A stretch of DNA of 64,000 bases. Source: an uncultured Paracoccaceae bacterium. Its GTDB lineage: Bacteria; Pseudomonadota; Alphaproteobacteria; Rhodobacterales; Rhodobacteraceae. Both the position numbers and the translations under genes were made by a program. Positions 27,037 through 36,090 of the stretch are shown in pieces. Below the pieces are notes generated by a model. That model saw only the letters and a program-made list of their open reading frames with translations. It had not been told where the DNA came from and did not search any database. Location of the stretch: positions 1,240,001-1,304,000 of the forward strand of contig CANLYJ010000001.1 in NCBI GenBank assembly GCA_947495295.1. The letters run 5' to 3'. Position 1 is the stretch's first letter, and the number at the start of each line of letters is the position of its first letter.

Positions 27037-27885
27037 ACCAAAACCCGTGAAGGCTTGCAACGGCAGTTCTTCACCCAGCACAACTGCGCCAAGAATGATG
27101 GCGATGGGGGCCACAAGCAATGTGCAAAGCATCAGATTGCCGCTGCCTGCCATGGCTAGCACCCGGTAATAGAGCAGATAGGCCAGCGCGGTTGCGATGG
27201 CTGCGTAATAACCGATGGCGGCCCATGTTTGCGGTTGCAAGGACAGGCTGATCGGCCCTTCGACAATCCATGCCAGTGGCAGCGTGATCAGACTGGACCC
27301 GGTCAGCATACCGGCTGCGGCGACTTGTGGTGACAAGCCGCCCAATGTCTTGCGCGCCCAAACCCCGGCCAGCGCATAGCTGATCGTGCCGCCGATGACG
27401 GCCAATTGCCCGAGTGAGCGGATGCTGAACTCTGTCAGTGCCGACAGGCCGATGGCTGTGGCAACGCCAAGAAAGCCCAATGTGACCCCAATCGCCTTGC
27501 GCAGGGTCAACCGTTCGTCTGACAAAAACAGTGCTGCCGCCAGGATCCCGAATATGGCGGTGGCCGCGTTCAGGATCGAGGTGAGCCCGGTTTCGATATG
27601 CAACTGCCCCCATGCCATCAGGCTGAAAGGGATGACGTTGTTTAACAGGCCCATCAGCAGAAACGCCCCCCAGATGCGCGGATTTCGGGGTACGGGTAAA
27701 CGGCGCAGCGCGATGTAAATCCACAAAATCAGCATGGCCCAGCCGGTTCGGTGGGCGACGGATGTCAGTGGCCCAACCTCATTCAGCGCTATCCGGATGG
27801 ACAGGAACGACGCCCCCCAGATCAGGGCGAGCAAGAACAGTTCAGCCCATGCGCGGGCAGAGATGGTTTTTTGTACTTGTGCCAT
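26962..27885 (-). CDS. EamA/DMT-family transporter
   Basis: A 307-residue inner-membrane protein with about ten hydrophobic helices and the internal duplication of the EamA fold (first half LIWGASFLSIRIALNEVGP, second half ISYALAGVWARKTLGGL). I start at the ATG at 27885 (MAQVQKT); the frame opens earlier without support. The substrate is not predictable from sequence; EamA proteins export amino acids, metabolites or drugs. Its last 25 codons overlap the lpxB C-terminus on the other strand. Confidence 0.88.
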   Translation of the reverse strand: MAQVQKTISARAWAELFLLALIWGASFLSIRIALNEVGPLTSVAHRTGWAMLILWIYIALRRLPVPRNPRIWGAFLLMGLLNNVIPFSLMAWGQLHIETGLTSILNAATAIFGILAAALFLSDERLTLRKAIGVTLGFLGVATAIGLSALTEFSIRSLGQLAVIGGTISYALAGVWARKTLGGLSPQVAAAGMLTGSSLITLPLAWIVEGPISLSLQPQTWAAIGYYAAIATALAYLLYYRVLAMAGSGNLMLCTLLVAPIAIILGAVVLGEELPLQAFTGFGLLALGLIIIDGRLFKAVQHRTGRA

Positions 27886-27946
27886 GGCGCGACTTGATCT
27901 GGTTGGGTGGCAACGCGCAACCCGGATCATGCTGTTGCGCAAGAAA

Positions 27947-27973
27947 AAAGCCCCGCCGGATGGGCGGGGCTTT
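27947..27973 (-). terminator. Rho-independent terminator of the FadL-type gene
   Basis: On the minus strand an 11-bp perfect stem (AAAGCCCCGCC / GGCGGGGCTTT) with a 5-nt loop continues into TTTTTT. It starts about 23 bp after the stop at 27996 and lies upstream of the EamA start. Confidence 0.85.
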
Positions 27974-27995
27974 CAGCTTGGGAATTTGTGAGGGC

Positions 27996-29081
27996 TTAGA
28001 AGTTGTAGCCAACCTTGAAGCCTACAGCGATTGCGCTGTTATCTTCCGCCGATGCAACTTCGGTGCCACCGGGTGCAATCGTTGCATCACCGAAGTTGAT
28101 GTAACGCACACCACCCGAAAGGGTCACGTTGTCATTGACCTTGTACTGGCCACCAACACCAACCGAGTAGCTGCCATTTGTCGGCCCGAGCGGTGAAACA
28201 AGATCGTCATCGCCTTCGGTGTCAAAGGTGCCGACAAGCGATGCCGAGAACTGGTCGCTAAAGCGGCGACCAACACCCAGGCTGTAGGATGTGCCAGTGT
28301 CGATGTCGGTGATTGAGACACCAACAGGTGTTGGGATCACTTCAACCACTTCATATTCCGCCCAGCGGATCGAACCGAACAACAATGTGTCCGCGGCAAT
28401 CCCGGTCTGGAAGTCGAGGTTGACGGCCTGGGGTGTTTTTACGTCCAGTTCTTCCTCAACGACGCCTGCGGTTGTCGTGTCGAACGTGTGTTCGATTTCA
28501 GAGAAATATGTCAGCGCTACGCGCAGTGCGATTTCGGGACGTTCGTAAGCGGCGCCGACAAGGTAGCCATAGGCTGTGCTTTCATCCAGATCGACGGTTG
28601 TACCACCGTTAGGCAGCACGATGCTTGCCTCGATCCGCTGTGCGCGGGGGCCAGCATAGGCGCTGAAGTTTTCGTTGAATTTGTAGCGCCCGATCGCTGT
28701 CACAGCCAGCGAGTCCAGTTCGGCAGATACATCTGACAGAACTGCCGGAACCAGCCCGTCAGGATACTGAACGTTCGCGCCGTAAGGTTCGTCAATGATC
28801 AACGCAATCGACCAGCCTGCATCAAGGTCGCGCTTATACCCAAATCCGAGTTGGCTGAAATCCTCAGCAACGTCATCAATTTCCGCGCCGCCAAGCGCGT
28901 CAAGATAAGCCGCATTGATGTCTGGCATCACGTAGCCATAGCTGAGTTCTGCATAAGAGCCTGTTTCGCCGCCTTCTTCGAAAAGAACGCTAACTGATTG
29001 CGCAGAGCGGTCGAGCCCGACTGCATGTGCTGCTGTTGTCGTCAGCAGCAGCGCTGCGCCTGCCGTCAATGTGTTTTTCAT
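27996..29081 (-). CDS. FadL/OmpP1-family outer-membrane channel
   Basis: 361 residues. Signal peptide MKNTLTAGAALLLTTTAAHA, then the FadL-type N-terminus VGLDRSAQSVSVLFEEG, alternating barrel strands, and a C-terminal aromatic (KVGYNF). The family moves long-chain fatty acids or other hydrophobic molecules across the outer membrane. The family member's plug region (GYVMPDINAAYLDALGG) is shortened relative to E. coli FadL (about 420 mature residues). GAGGA precedes the ATG. A palindrome TTGACG-ATAC-CGTCAA lies about 51-66 bp upstream. Confidence 0.85.
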   Translation of the reverse strand: MKNTLTAGAALLLTTTAAHAVGLDRSAQSVSVLFEEGGETGSYAELSYGYVMPDINAAYLDALGGAEIDDVAEDFSQLGFGYKRDLDAGWSIALIIDEPYGANVQYPDGLVPAVLSDVSAELDSLAVTAIGRYKFNENFSAYAGPRAQRIEASIVLPNGGTTVDLDESTAYGYLVGAAYERPEIALRVALTYFSEIEHTFDTTTAGVVEEELDVKTPQAVNLDFQTGIAADTLLFGSIRWAEYEVVEVIPTPVGVSITDIDTGTSYSLGVGRRFSDQFSASLVGTFDTEGDDDLVSPLGPTNGSYSVGVGGQYKVNDNVTLSGGVRYINFGDATIAPGGTEVASAEDNSAIAVGFKVGYNF

Positions 29082-29131
29082 GTCCTCATCCCTGTCATGA
29101 ATATTGCTGTAGCGACGACCTTAGAGAGCGG

Positions 29132-29147
29132 TTGACGATACCGTCAA
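29132..29147. promoter_or_regulatory. Palindromic operator candidate upstream of the FadL-type gene
   Basis: TTGACG, ATAC, CGTCAA is a perfect 6+4+6 inverted repeat, 51-66 bp before the FadL-type start. A third TTGACG follows at 29151. On the minus strand the repeat contains TTGACG in a good -35 position, so a bound repressor would cover the promoter. The regulator is unknown. Confidence 0.45.
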
Positions 29148-29242
29148 TTCTTGACGCCACGTCACAGAATGCCGCAGGTCGCTACGTTACAAAAATGCAC
29201 TAGTGGGGCGAGTCGCGCAACTTTTGCGAAAACTAATTTTTA

Positions 29243-30106
29243 TCACGCACGTTGGCCGCGCGTGATGTTGATGTAATTCGCCGCAAAGATCAGCCCCGCA
29301 CCGATGAAGACCAGTGCATCAATCGGTTCGTCATAAAGCAGCATTCCGACCACGGCGATCACCGGCAAACGCACAAAATCGATGGGCATCACAACGCTTG
29401 CCGGCGCAATACGTAGTGCCTGCGTTAGGCAAAAATGCGCAACCAGCCCGGCGATCCCGATCAGGACAACCCAAGGCAGCCCAGCGACCGATGGCAGGGT
29501 CATCTGCCCCCCGCCATAGATCAATGCGCAGATCGCGCCGAATCCTGCTTGCAGCGTTGTCAGGTAAAACAAGATCGTTGTGACGCTTTCTGTGCGTGTC
29601 AACTTGCGGGTGAAAATGGCTGTCAGTGCAAAGCAAACCGCGCAAGCGGCCCCGGCCAGAATGCCAAGGTCCAGTGTTGCAGGATCTGGTCGCGCCACGA
29701 TCAGGATGCCGATGAAACCCAGTGCGGCGCTCAATAACCCGATTGCGGTGATCCGTTCCTGCAAGAATAGAGGTGAAAGGAGAATCACCCAGATCGGCGT
29801 CGTGAATTCCAGCGCAAAGACTTGCGCCAGCGGGATCACGGTCAGCGCGAAGAACCAGAGGTTCTGCCCGGCGAAATGGCAAAGGTTTCGAACGAAATGC
29901 AGCCGGATGTGGTTCCTGCCGATCTGTCCCATGGTGCCCGCAAATTGGGCCACTGCAACGACAATCACAATCCCCGTCAGGCTGCGGTAAAACATGATTT
30001 CGAATGTGTTCAGTTCAACACTGATCACGCGCCCGGCAATAGCCATGCTGGTAAATGCCAGAATGGCCCCGATCATCCAAAGGGCGGCCGTCAGCGTGTC
30101 GTTCAT
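29243..30106 (-). CDS. EamA/DMT-family transporter
   Basis: 287 residues with about ten hydrophobic helices in two EamA repeats. The first carries FTSMAIAGRVISVELNTFEIMFYRSL; the second carries CFALTAIFTRKL and FYLTTLQAGFGAI, with YDEPIDALVFIGAGLIFAANY at the end. The pattern resembles the RhtA/SAM-transporter side of the family, but the substrate is not determined. Its ATG overlaps the stop of the upstream exported-protein gene (ATGA), suggesting co-translation. Confidence 0.87.
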   Translation of the reverse strand: MNDTLTAALWMIGAILAFTSMAIAGRVISVELNTFEIMFYRSLTGIVIVVAVAQFAGTMGQIGRNHIRLHFVRNLCHFAGQNLWFFALTVIPLAQVFALEFTTPIWVILLSPLFLQERITAIGLLSAALGFIGILIVARPDPATLDLGILAGAACAVCFALTAIFTRKLTRTESVTTILFYLTTLQAGFGAICALIYGGGQMTLPSVAGLPWVVLIGIAGLVAHFCLTQALRIAPASVVMPIDFVRLPVIAVVGMLLYDEPIDALVFIGAGLIFAANYINITRGQRA

Positions 30107-30447
30107 TCCGCGGCCGTGCAGCAGCCGGTCAGCAGGATCGGTGTCTGGCCGCGCTGGGTCAAAACCTGGGCAGTGTAAGGTGCTTCGTTGCAGGCCCGGT
30201 TGTCGATAATCACAATGGCGGTGTCATTGCGGCTGATCAGGGTCAGTGCCTTTGGCCAATCCTGACCCTCTGCGCTTGTCTGATGCGGGATCGTCATGTC
30301 GCTTTGTCGTTGGAACGTAAATTGCGCAGTCTCGCCCGCTATTGTCAGCATCCACTCGGGCATTTCCCCCTGACATGCCAGTGATGGCAAGGGTGCAGCA
30401 AGGCCGCTGGTCGGCAGCATTGCCAGTGCGAGGGGGATGTGTTTCAT
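30103..30447 (-). CDS. Small exported protein of unknown function
   Basis: About 114 residues with a short signal peptide (MKHIPLALAMLPTSGLAA) and a mature part containing three or four Cys residues, two of them adjacent near the end (LTGCCTAAE). There is a strand-rich region SRNDTAIVIIDNRACN. The start is one of two adjacent ATGs (30447 or 30450); the frame beyond them to 30558 overlaps the divergent gene and is not supported. Coupled to the EamA gene by a 4-bp overlap. No family recognised with confidence. Confidence 0.6.
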   Translation of the reverse strand: MKHIPLALAMLPTSGLAAPLPSLACQGEMPEWMLTIAGETAQFTFQRQSDMTIPHQTSAEGQDWPKALTLISRNDTAIVIIDNRACNEAPYTAQVLTQRGQTPILLTGCCTAAE

Positions 30448-30514
30448 CATAGGCGGAGTAGGGGGCGTCGCATTGGATTCTGCAACCCCATTCACACAGC
30501 AAATGGAGGCGGCT

Positions 30515-31135
30515 ATGACAAGAATGCACATTGTGTTGCTTTGGCTTTTTAACGCCACTGTTCTTGCGGCTGATCCGGTGGCTGATGTGGCCAGTGTGGC
30601 TGCGGAAGCCTTTGACCGTATGCCGCAGGTTCAAACCGTTGATGTGATAGCGGGTGAATGCGGGGCGGACCAACAGGTGAACCGCGATGTTGCCTTTTGC
30701 ACCAGTCGTAATGTCATTTTCATCACCAAAACCGCCGTCACCCGTCCCGACGCGGCCTATCTGGTTGCCCATCTTTACGGGCATGCGGTGCAGGTTCAGC
30801 ATGGGGTGGCGGATTTTGCACTGGCGCAGATCAGGGCGCGTCGCAGCGAAGAGCAGATGTTGCGTGGCTTGGTGGCGCGCCAGGTGGAGTGTATCGCTGG
30901 TTTTCTGGTGGCACGCACGGGTCAGCCGCGTGCGAAGTTAACCGACTGGATGATGCAGGAACCCTTTGCCGGCACCCATTGGGGCCGTGACCCGCTGCGT
31001 ATTGGTCCGCAGGTGAGTATCGGGTTAGCCGAGCGTGACATCTGGTTCCAGCGTGGACAATCGGGGCGGTTGGCGGACTGTGCCACGGGCGAGTTATCTG
31101 CTGATTTATTGCTGAAAGCGCTCAAAAACCCGTAA
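30515..31135 (+). CDS. Exported YpfJ-like zinc-peptidase homologue lacking the catalytic Glu
   Basis: 206 residues with a signal peptide (to about LAAD, residue 20). The core resembles neutral zinc metallopeptidases of the YpfJ kind: ECG..., an extended CTSRNVIFITK strand, then LVAHLYGHAVQVQHG and ARQVECIAGFLVAR. In active members the helix reads HExxH; here it reads H86-L87-Y-G-H90, so both His ligands remain but the general-base Glu is Leu. E125 in QVECIAG could be the third ligand. GGAGG lies upstream of the ATG at 30515. Divergent from the exported-protein gene. Likely a non-hydrolytic binder or regulator; this is inference. Confidence 0.7.
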   Translation: MTRMHIVLLWLFNATVLAADPVADVASVAAEAFDRMPQVQTVDVIAGECGADQQVNRDVAFCTSRNVIFITKTAVTRPDAAYLVAHLYGHAVQVQHGVADFALAQIRARRSEEQMLRGLVARQVECIAGFLVARTGQPRAKLTDWMMQEPFAGTHWGRDPLRIGPQVSIGLAERDIWFQRGQSGRLADCATGELSADLLLKALKNP

Positions 31136-31234
31136 AACGGCGGAAATACAGACTATGCAGATGATATTATTCGTCCTTTAATCTAACTGCCGGAACCGAT
31201 GATTGACGCGTTCCGTGGTTAAGAGGGTATTTTA

Positions 31235-32308
31235 ATGACGACATTTACAGACGCGCAGGGCACCGAGTGGCAGATTAACTATGACGGGTGCTTGCAGATC
31301 TTGCGCCAATGGGCACAGGCAAAATCCCACACCATGTCACTTCGGGTCACGACCGACAGCAGCGGCATGCAAGAGATACACCATGATGATGGGAAATTCC
31401 GACGTTGGCGCGAGCGGCTTTATGATGAGCAGGGGGCGGCATTCAACTCTCTCGTCGTGGCGGATGGCCGGTCAGCTGTGCGTTTTCTGGCCGCGAAGTA
31501 CGAAGAGATCCCGCGCCTGCAAGATCAGTCTCAGGCCCGGTTCCGGCGCGTCACCTCTCATAACATGCATCAGGTCGATGAACGCGTGACTTTTGCCGAA
31601 AACACACTGACGGGTCTGCGTCTGGTCCGCGACGTGTCGGGCATCATTTTTATGTGCTGCATTCCGGTTGCTGCGGCCTCTGGTAGCTTGACCCTTGGCG
31701 GCGCGATGGCTGCACGGTTTGCGGGCAGCGTGTTTCAGGGCGTGGGTACTTGGGAAGACACGGGCAGCGCTATTGCCGGTTTGGCCAGTGCGAATTTCGC
31801 CTTTACCTCTAGCCTGATGGGCTTGCCCCCGGGGGCAAGCCGCACCGCCCAGGTGGTGTTTACGCTGCATACGACCGCCAACACGGTGGTTCGCAATGCC
31901 GCGCTGAGTTACTTGACCCCCGGCGCGAATACCCGACCCTTTACCGAAACCTTGCGCAGTCAGCTGATACAGGAATTAGGCGGTCAGCAAGCCGAGCGCA
32001 TTCTGGGTGATATTGGTGGCAAGCTGGCCACCGCAGTATTGCCTGTGATGATCGAGGCCGCCGGCGATGCGCGTTCTGGCGGCAGTCGCAGCGATCCTTT
32101 CGCCGCATTGTCGGGTGTCCCGAGTTCGATGCGGGCCGAGGCTGCACGCGCCTGGATGGAAGAACGCCGTGCCGAGCAAGCCCGTGCTGCGGCGGAGCAC
32201 GCGTGGACACAGACGCCGTTCTATCGTTTCATGGCCAGCGGTGATCGGCGTGACTTGTTGACCAACAGCCAGCAGGTCATCAACGACAACCTGCTGCGAC
32301 CAACCTGA
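31235..32308 (+). CDS. Protein of unknown family with a central hydrophobic segment
   Basis: 357 residues, no recognised domain. Seen: a polar N-terminal domain (about 1-135, with WRERLYDEQGAAFNSLVVADGR in pieces), a Gly/Ala-rich hydrophobic stretch (about 133-195, GIIFMCCIPVAAASGSL and LGGAMAARFAG) that could form one or two membrane helices or a colicin-like hairpin, and a charged C-terminal helix (EARAWMEERRAEQARAAAEHAW-like). No signal peptide. It is alone, 99 bp after the peptidase-like gene, and its stop directly abuts the guaA stop on the other strand. A contact-dependent or T6SS-type effector is possible from the hydrophobic core; not shown. Confidence 0.65.
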   Translation: MTTFTDAQGTEWQINYDGCLQILRQWAQAKSHTMSLRVTTDSSGMQEIHHDDGKFRRWRERLYDEQGAAFNSLVVADGRSAVRFLAAKYEEIPRLQDQSQARFRRVTSHNMHQVDERVTFAENTLTGLRLVRDVSGIIFMCCIPVAAASGSLTLGGAMAARFAGSVFQGVGTWEDTGSAIAGLASANFAFTSSLMGLPPGASRTAQVVFTLHTTANTVVRNAALSYLTPGANTRPFTETLRSQLIQELGGQQAERILGDIGGKLATAVLPVMIEAAGDARSGGSRSDPFAALSGVPSSMRAEAARAWMEERRAEQARAAAEHAWTQTPFYRFMASGDRRDLLTNSQQVINDNLLRPT

Positions 32309-33868
32309 TTATTCCCACTCGATCGTGCCGGGTGGTTTTGACGTGATATCATAGGTCACCCGGTTGATCCCGGGGACCTCATTGATGATCCGCGTCGCGG
32401 TTTCGCCAAGGAATTCGTGGCTGAACGGGTAGTAATCTGCCGTCATCCCGTCGACCGATGTCACCGCCCGCAGCGCGCAGGCATAATCATATGTACGCCC
32501 GTCGCCCATCACCCCGACGGTCCGTACCGGCAAAATGGCCACAAATGCCTGCCAGATATCGTCATAAAGCCCATGTTTGCGAATCTGGTCGATATAGACG
32601 GCGTCCGCCTTGCGCAGGATGTCGAGCTTGGCGCGCGTAATCTCGCCCGGGCAACGGATCGCAAGGCCAGGCCCAGGGAAGGGGTGCCGTCCGATAAAGC
32701 TGGCGGGCAGACCCAATTCGCGGCCCAATGCGCGCACTTCATCCTTGAATAACTCGCGCAGCGGTTCGACCAATTTCAGCCCCATCTTTTCGGGCAAACC
32801 GCCGACATTGTGGTGCGATTTGATGGTCACCGATGGACCGCCGGAAAAGCTGACGCTTTCAATCACATCGGGGTAAAGCGTGCCTTGGGCAAGGAATTTT
32901 GCCCCGTCGATCCCGTTTGCGTATTTCTGGAACACGTCAATGAACAGTTTGCCAATGATCTTGCGCTTGGTTTCGGGGTCGGATTGACCTTCGAGTTCGC
33001 CAAGAAACAGGTCCTGTTCTTCGGCATGGATCACGTGCAGGTTCATATGGTCGCGGAACATGCCAACGACTTCTTCGGCCTCGTTCAGGCGCAAAAGCCC
33101 GTGATCGACGAACACACATGTCAGTTGATCGCCCACCGCCTCGTGGATCAGGGCCGCAGCGACAGAGCTATCGACCCCGCCGGATAGCGCACAAATCACA
33201 TGGCTGTCGCCAACCTGTTCACGGATCGCGGCGATGGCCTGTTCACGGTAAGCACCCATGGTCCAGTCGCCGCTGAACCCGGCGAGCCGGACGAAGTTTT
33301 CATAGAGCTTGGCCCCGTTGGGTGTGTGATGCACCTCGGGGTGGAATTGCACGGCGTAGAAGTTGCGCGCAACGTCAGCCGTGATCGCGTAAGGCGCATT
33401 GGGCGAGGTCCCATAAACCACAAATCCCGGCGCGATTTCAGAGACATGGTCACCATGGCTCATCCACACTTGTTCTTTGTCGGTGGCAAACCAACCATCC
33501 AGCAGCTGTAATTTGCCTTGTGGTGTCACGAAGGCGCGCCCGAATTCAGCGGTGCCTTCACCGCTGACAACCTTGCCGCCAAGCTGGGTCATCATGGTTT
33601 GCTGGCCATAGCAGATGCCAAGAACCGGAATACCCATACCAAATAAGCTGTCAGGCGCGCGCGGTGATCCCTCGCGGGTGACGCTGTCAGGGCCGCCTGA
33701 CAGGATCACCGCCTTTGGCGCGAAATCCGCCAGAAAAGCATCAGTAACGTTTTGATAGGGGTGAATTTCGCAATAGACATTCAGTTCGCGCAGGCGGCGC
33801 GCGATCAACTGGGTCACCTGACTGCCGAAATCGATGATAAGAAGGCGTTCGTGGGTATTGTGTTCCAT
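32309..33868 (-). CDS. guaA: GMP synthase (glutamine-hydrolysing)
   Basis: Aminates XMP to GMP. Class-I glutamine amidotransferase domain (about 8-200) with the nucleophile Cys in GICYGQQ, the His/Glu of FHPEVHHT; then the ATP-pyrophosphatase domain with the P-loop [22 protein letters not shown], and the dimerisation domain with [12 protein letters not shown] and KPPGTIEWE at the end. 519 residues from the ATG at 33868; the open frame reaches 34126 without support. Divergent from the MttB-like gene. Confidence 0.97.
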   Translation of the reverse strand: MEHNTHERLLIIDFGSQVTQLIARRLRELNVYCEIHPYQNVTDAFLADFAPKAVILSGGPDSVTREGSPRAPDSLFGMGIPVLGICYGQQTMMTQLGGKVVSGEGTAEFGRAFVTPQGKLQLLDGWFATDKEQVWMSHGDHVSEIAPGFVVYGTSPNAPYAITADVARNFYAVQFHPEVHHTPNGAKLYENFVRLAGFSGDWTMGAYREQAIAAIREQVGDSHVICALSGGVDSSVAAALIHEAVGDQLTCVFVDHGLLRLNEAEEVVGMFRDHMNLHVIHAEEQDLFLGELEGQSDPETKRKIIGKLFIDVFQKYANGIDGAKFLAQGTLYPDVIESVSFSGGPSVTIKSHHNVGGLPEKMGLKLVEPLRELFKDEVRALGRELGLPASFIGRHPFPGPGLAIRCPGEITRAKLDILRKADAVYIDQIRKHGLYDDIWQAFVAILPVRTVGVMGDGRTYDYACALRAVTSVDGMTADYYPFSHEFLGETATRIINEVPGINRVTYDITSKPPGTIEWE

Positions 33869-34004
33869 GTCGCCTCTATAGCTGCTTGGGAATGCGGCGC
33901 AAGAGATGCCAATGTCGCTTTTGCGTCGGAGGTGGCGTAAAAACGGCAAGGTCATTCCCGTGCCGGGGTTAAGAACATGCCAAGTATTTGCCGGAGGGAC
34001 GATC

Positions 34005-35555
34005 ATGTCGGATGCACCAGTCAAAACAGGTCGCCGTGCGCGTGGTGGCGGTGGTGCGGCCCGCCGGGCTGAACGAACAGCCGTGAGCATTGAGACGGCC
34101 AAGTATATTGAGCGTAACGTACCCAATTACGAAGTCCTGACCGATGAGGCCTTGGACTTGATCGAGGCCAATGCCGAAACGGTACTTGCCGAAATCGGTG
34201 TCAATTTTGTCGACAGCCCCGAAGCATTGGCCCGCTGGAAAGAGGCCGGTGCCCAGATTGATGGGGAACGGGTGCGTATTCCGCGTGGTCTGGCGCGCAA
34301 GCTGTGCGCGACGGCCCCGTCAACATTTACCCAGCATGCCCGCAACCCCGCGCGCAATGTCGAGATTGGCGGCAAGAACCTTGTGCTTGCCCCTGTTTAT
34401 GGTCCGCCATTCGTGCGTGATGCCGAAGGTGGTCGCCGCTATGCCACGATGGACGACTTCGAAAAATTCGTGAAGTTGGGCTATATGTCGAAATGGCTGC
34501 ACCATTCCGGCGGCACCGTTTGTGAACCCACCGATGTGCCCGTCAATAAGCGCCATCTGGATATGTTGCTGACCCATATGGTTTATAGTGACAAGCCGTT
34601 CATGGGGTCGGTGACCGAGCCCAGCCGCGCGCAGGATTCTGTAGAAATGTGTGAAATCCTGTTCGGTAAGGAATTCGTGCAGGATCACACCGTGATGACA
34701 TCGCTGATCAACATCAACTCACCCCTGACATTCGACAGCATCATGATGGGTGCGCTGGAAGTGTTCGCAAAGAATAATCAGGCGTCCATCATCAGCCCGT
34801 TTATCGTTGGAGGGGCGATGGCGCCCGTTTCCGTCATGGGTACGCTGACCCAGGTCCTGGCCGAGGTTATGGCCGGTGTCGCCTATTCGCAGCTGATCCG
34901 CCCCGGTGCGCCCGTGATCATGGGGACTTTTGTGACCTCAATTGATATGAATTCCGGTGCGCCGACTTTTGGCACGCCAGAGGCCAGCCATATTACTTAT
35001 GGGGCAGGGCAGTTGGCCCGCCGTCTGGGTCTGCCATACCGGTCGGCGGGGTCGTTCTGTGGATCGAAGCTGCCCGATGCGCAGGCCGCTTATGAAACAG
35101 CGAACAGCCTGCAAATGGGCCTGCTGGCCGGTGTCAATTTCATGCTGCATTCATGTGGTTGGTTGGAAGGCGGGCTTGTCGCTTCGTTTGAGAAATTCGT
35201 GATGGATGCCGATCAACTGGGCACCTTGCATCATTTCGCCCAAGGCATTGATACGTCTGAAAACGGGCAGGCGATGGATGCGATTGCAGAAGTAGGCCCC
35301 GGTGGCCACTATCTGGGCTGCGCGCATACGCAGGCGAATTTCAAAACTGCTTTCTGGCGTTCCGACCTGCTGGACTACAAGCCGTTTGAAACCTGGGATG
35401 AAGAGGGTGCGCGCGATACGCAAACCCTGGCGACTGCCCGCGTCAAGAAACTGCTGGATACGTATCAGCAACCGGCTCTTGATCCGGAGGTTGAGGCAAA
35501 GCTGCGCGCCTATGTGGCCGATAAGAAGGCCAGCATGCCGGATGCGTTCACCTGA
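34005..35555 (+). CDS. Trimethylamine methyltransferase (MttB) family protein without pyrrolysine
   Basis: 516 residues, matching the MttB superfamily throughout (for example [82 protein letters not shown]). No in-frame UAG occurs, so this is one of the non-pyrrolysine members, related to glycine betaine:corrinoid methyltransferases. No corrinoid protein or reactivase gene is adjacent. An Arg/Gly-rich leader ([16 protein letters not shown]) precedes the domain. GGAGGGAC lies upstream of the ATG at 34005. Likely demethylates a quaternary amine of the betaine type; the exact substrate is not shown. Confidence 0.9.
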   Translation: MSDAPVKTGRRARGGGGAARRAERTAVSIETAKYIERNVPNYEVLTDEALDLIEANAETVLAEIGVNFVDSPEALARWKEAGAQIDGERVRIPRGLARKLCATAPSTFTQHARNPARNVEIGGKNLVLAPVYGPPFVRDAEGGRRYATMDDFEKFVKLGYMSKWLHHSGGTVCEPTDVPVNKRHLDMLLTHMVYSDKPFMGSVTEPSRAQDSVEMCEILFGKEFVQDHTVMTSLININSPLTFDSIMMGALEVFAKNNQASIISPFIVGGAMAPVSVMGTLTQVLAEVMAGVAYSQLIRPGAPVIMGTFVTSIDMNSGAPTFGTPEASHITYGAGQLARRLGLPYRSAGSFCGSKLPDAQAAYETANSLQMGLLAGVNFMLHSCGWLEGGLVASFEKFVMDADQLGTLHHFAQGIDTSENGQAMDAIAEVGPGGHYLGCAHTQANFKTAFWRSDLLDYKPFETWDEEGARDTQTLATARVKKLLDTYQQPALDPEVEAKLRAYVADKKASMPDAFT

Positions 35556-35844
35556 TCGGAATGGCCGTGGCCCGCATCAGCCGGGCCTCGCCTGCGATAG
35601 CGATCAACACATCCACATGGCGTCCCGGCTGGTAGTTTCCAGATTTTTCCAGACGGGCGGTTTCCATTTCGGCCTCTATGTCGAATAGGCGCATCAAGGC
35701 TTCGGCATTGCGTGGCAGGTCCTCTGTCTGGAAGATCCGGGCCAGATGGGTGGTCCGGCGATAGTCGTCGACCCCAAATCGGGCAGCGCGCGCGAGCAAT
35801 GCGGGGCGTTTGAGTTTGGCCAATCGTGTGTTGATATCGAGCAT
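35548..35844 (-). CDS. DUF6477-type small protein
   Basis: 98 residues, cytoplasmic, helical and basic: MLDINTRLAKLKRPALLARAA, then DDYRRTTHLARIF, LPRNAEALMRLFDIEAEME, and GRHVDVLIAIAGEARLMRA. This is the pattern of the DUF6477 family of Rhodobacterales. Function unknown. It converges with the MttB-like gene (8-bp overlap of 3' ends) and is divergent from the DUF6456-like gene, which shares the 246-bp upstream region. Confidence 0.75.
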   Translation of the reverse strand: MLDINTRLAKLKRPALLARAARFGVDDYRRTTHLARIFQTEDLPRNAEALMRLFDIEAEMETARLEKSGNYQPGRHVDVLIAIAGEARLMRATAIPIR

Positions 35845-35985
35845 GTGTAAACCTTTATATGGCGAGGTGAGTCGTCGTAAGTTGACACACGTTCAGCGGG
35901 TGTTGCCTAAACACCATTTGTTAAGCACGCTGCCGTCAGATTTGTTTATCTTTTCGAAAGAATAGTTGACGGACGAAACAAGCCG

Positions 35986-36001
35986 TTAACATTTGGGTAA
36001 C
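35986..36001 (+). promoter_or_regulatory. CtrA-like site upstream of the DUF6456-type gene
   Basis: TTAA, CATTTGG, GTAAC at 35986-36001 fits TTAA-N7-TTAAC with one mismatch (8 of 9 fixed positions). It sits 90 bp before the ATG at 36091, in the shared upstream region with the divergent DUF6477-type gene. CtrA-type sites are known in Rhodobacterales for motility and gene-transfer-agent genes. A single imperfect site is weak evidence. Confidence 0.3.
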
Positions 36002-36090
36002 CAAACACGCATAAGTTGAGTTGTCGATGCGCTGACTTTGTCGGCGACCTGCTCTTGCGTGTTGGGAATTTCGGTAAAGGGACGAGTGAG

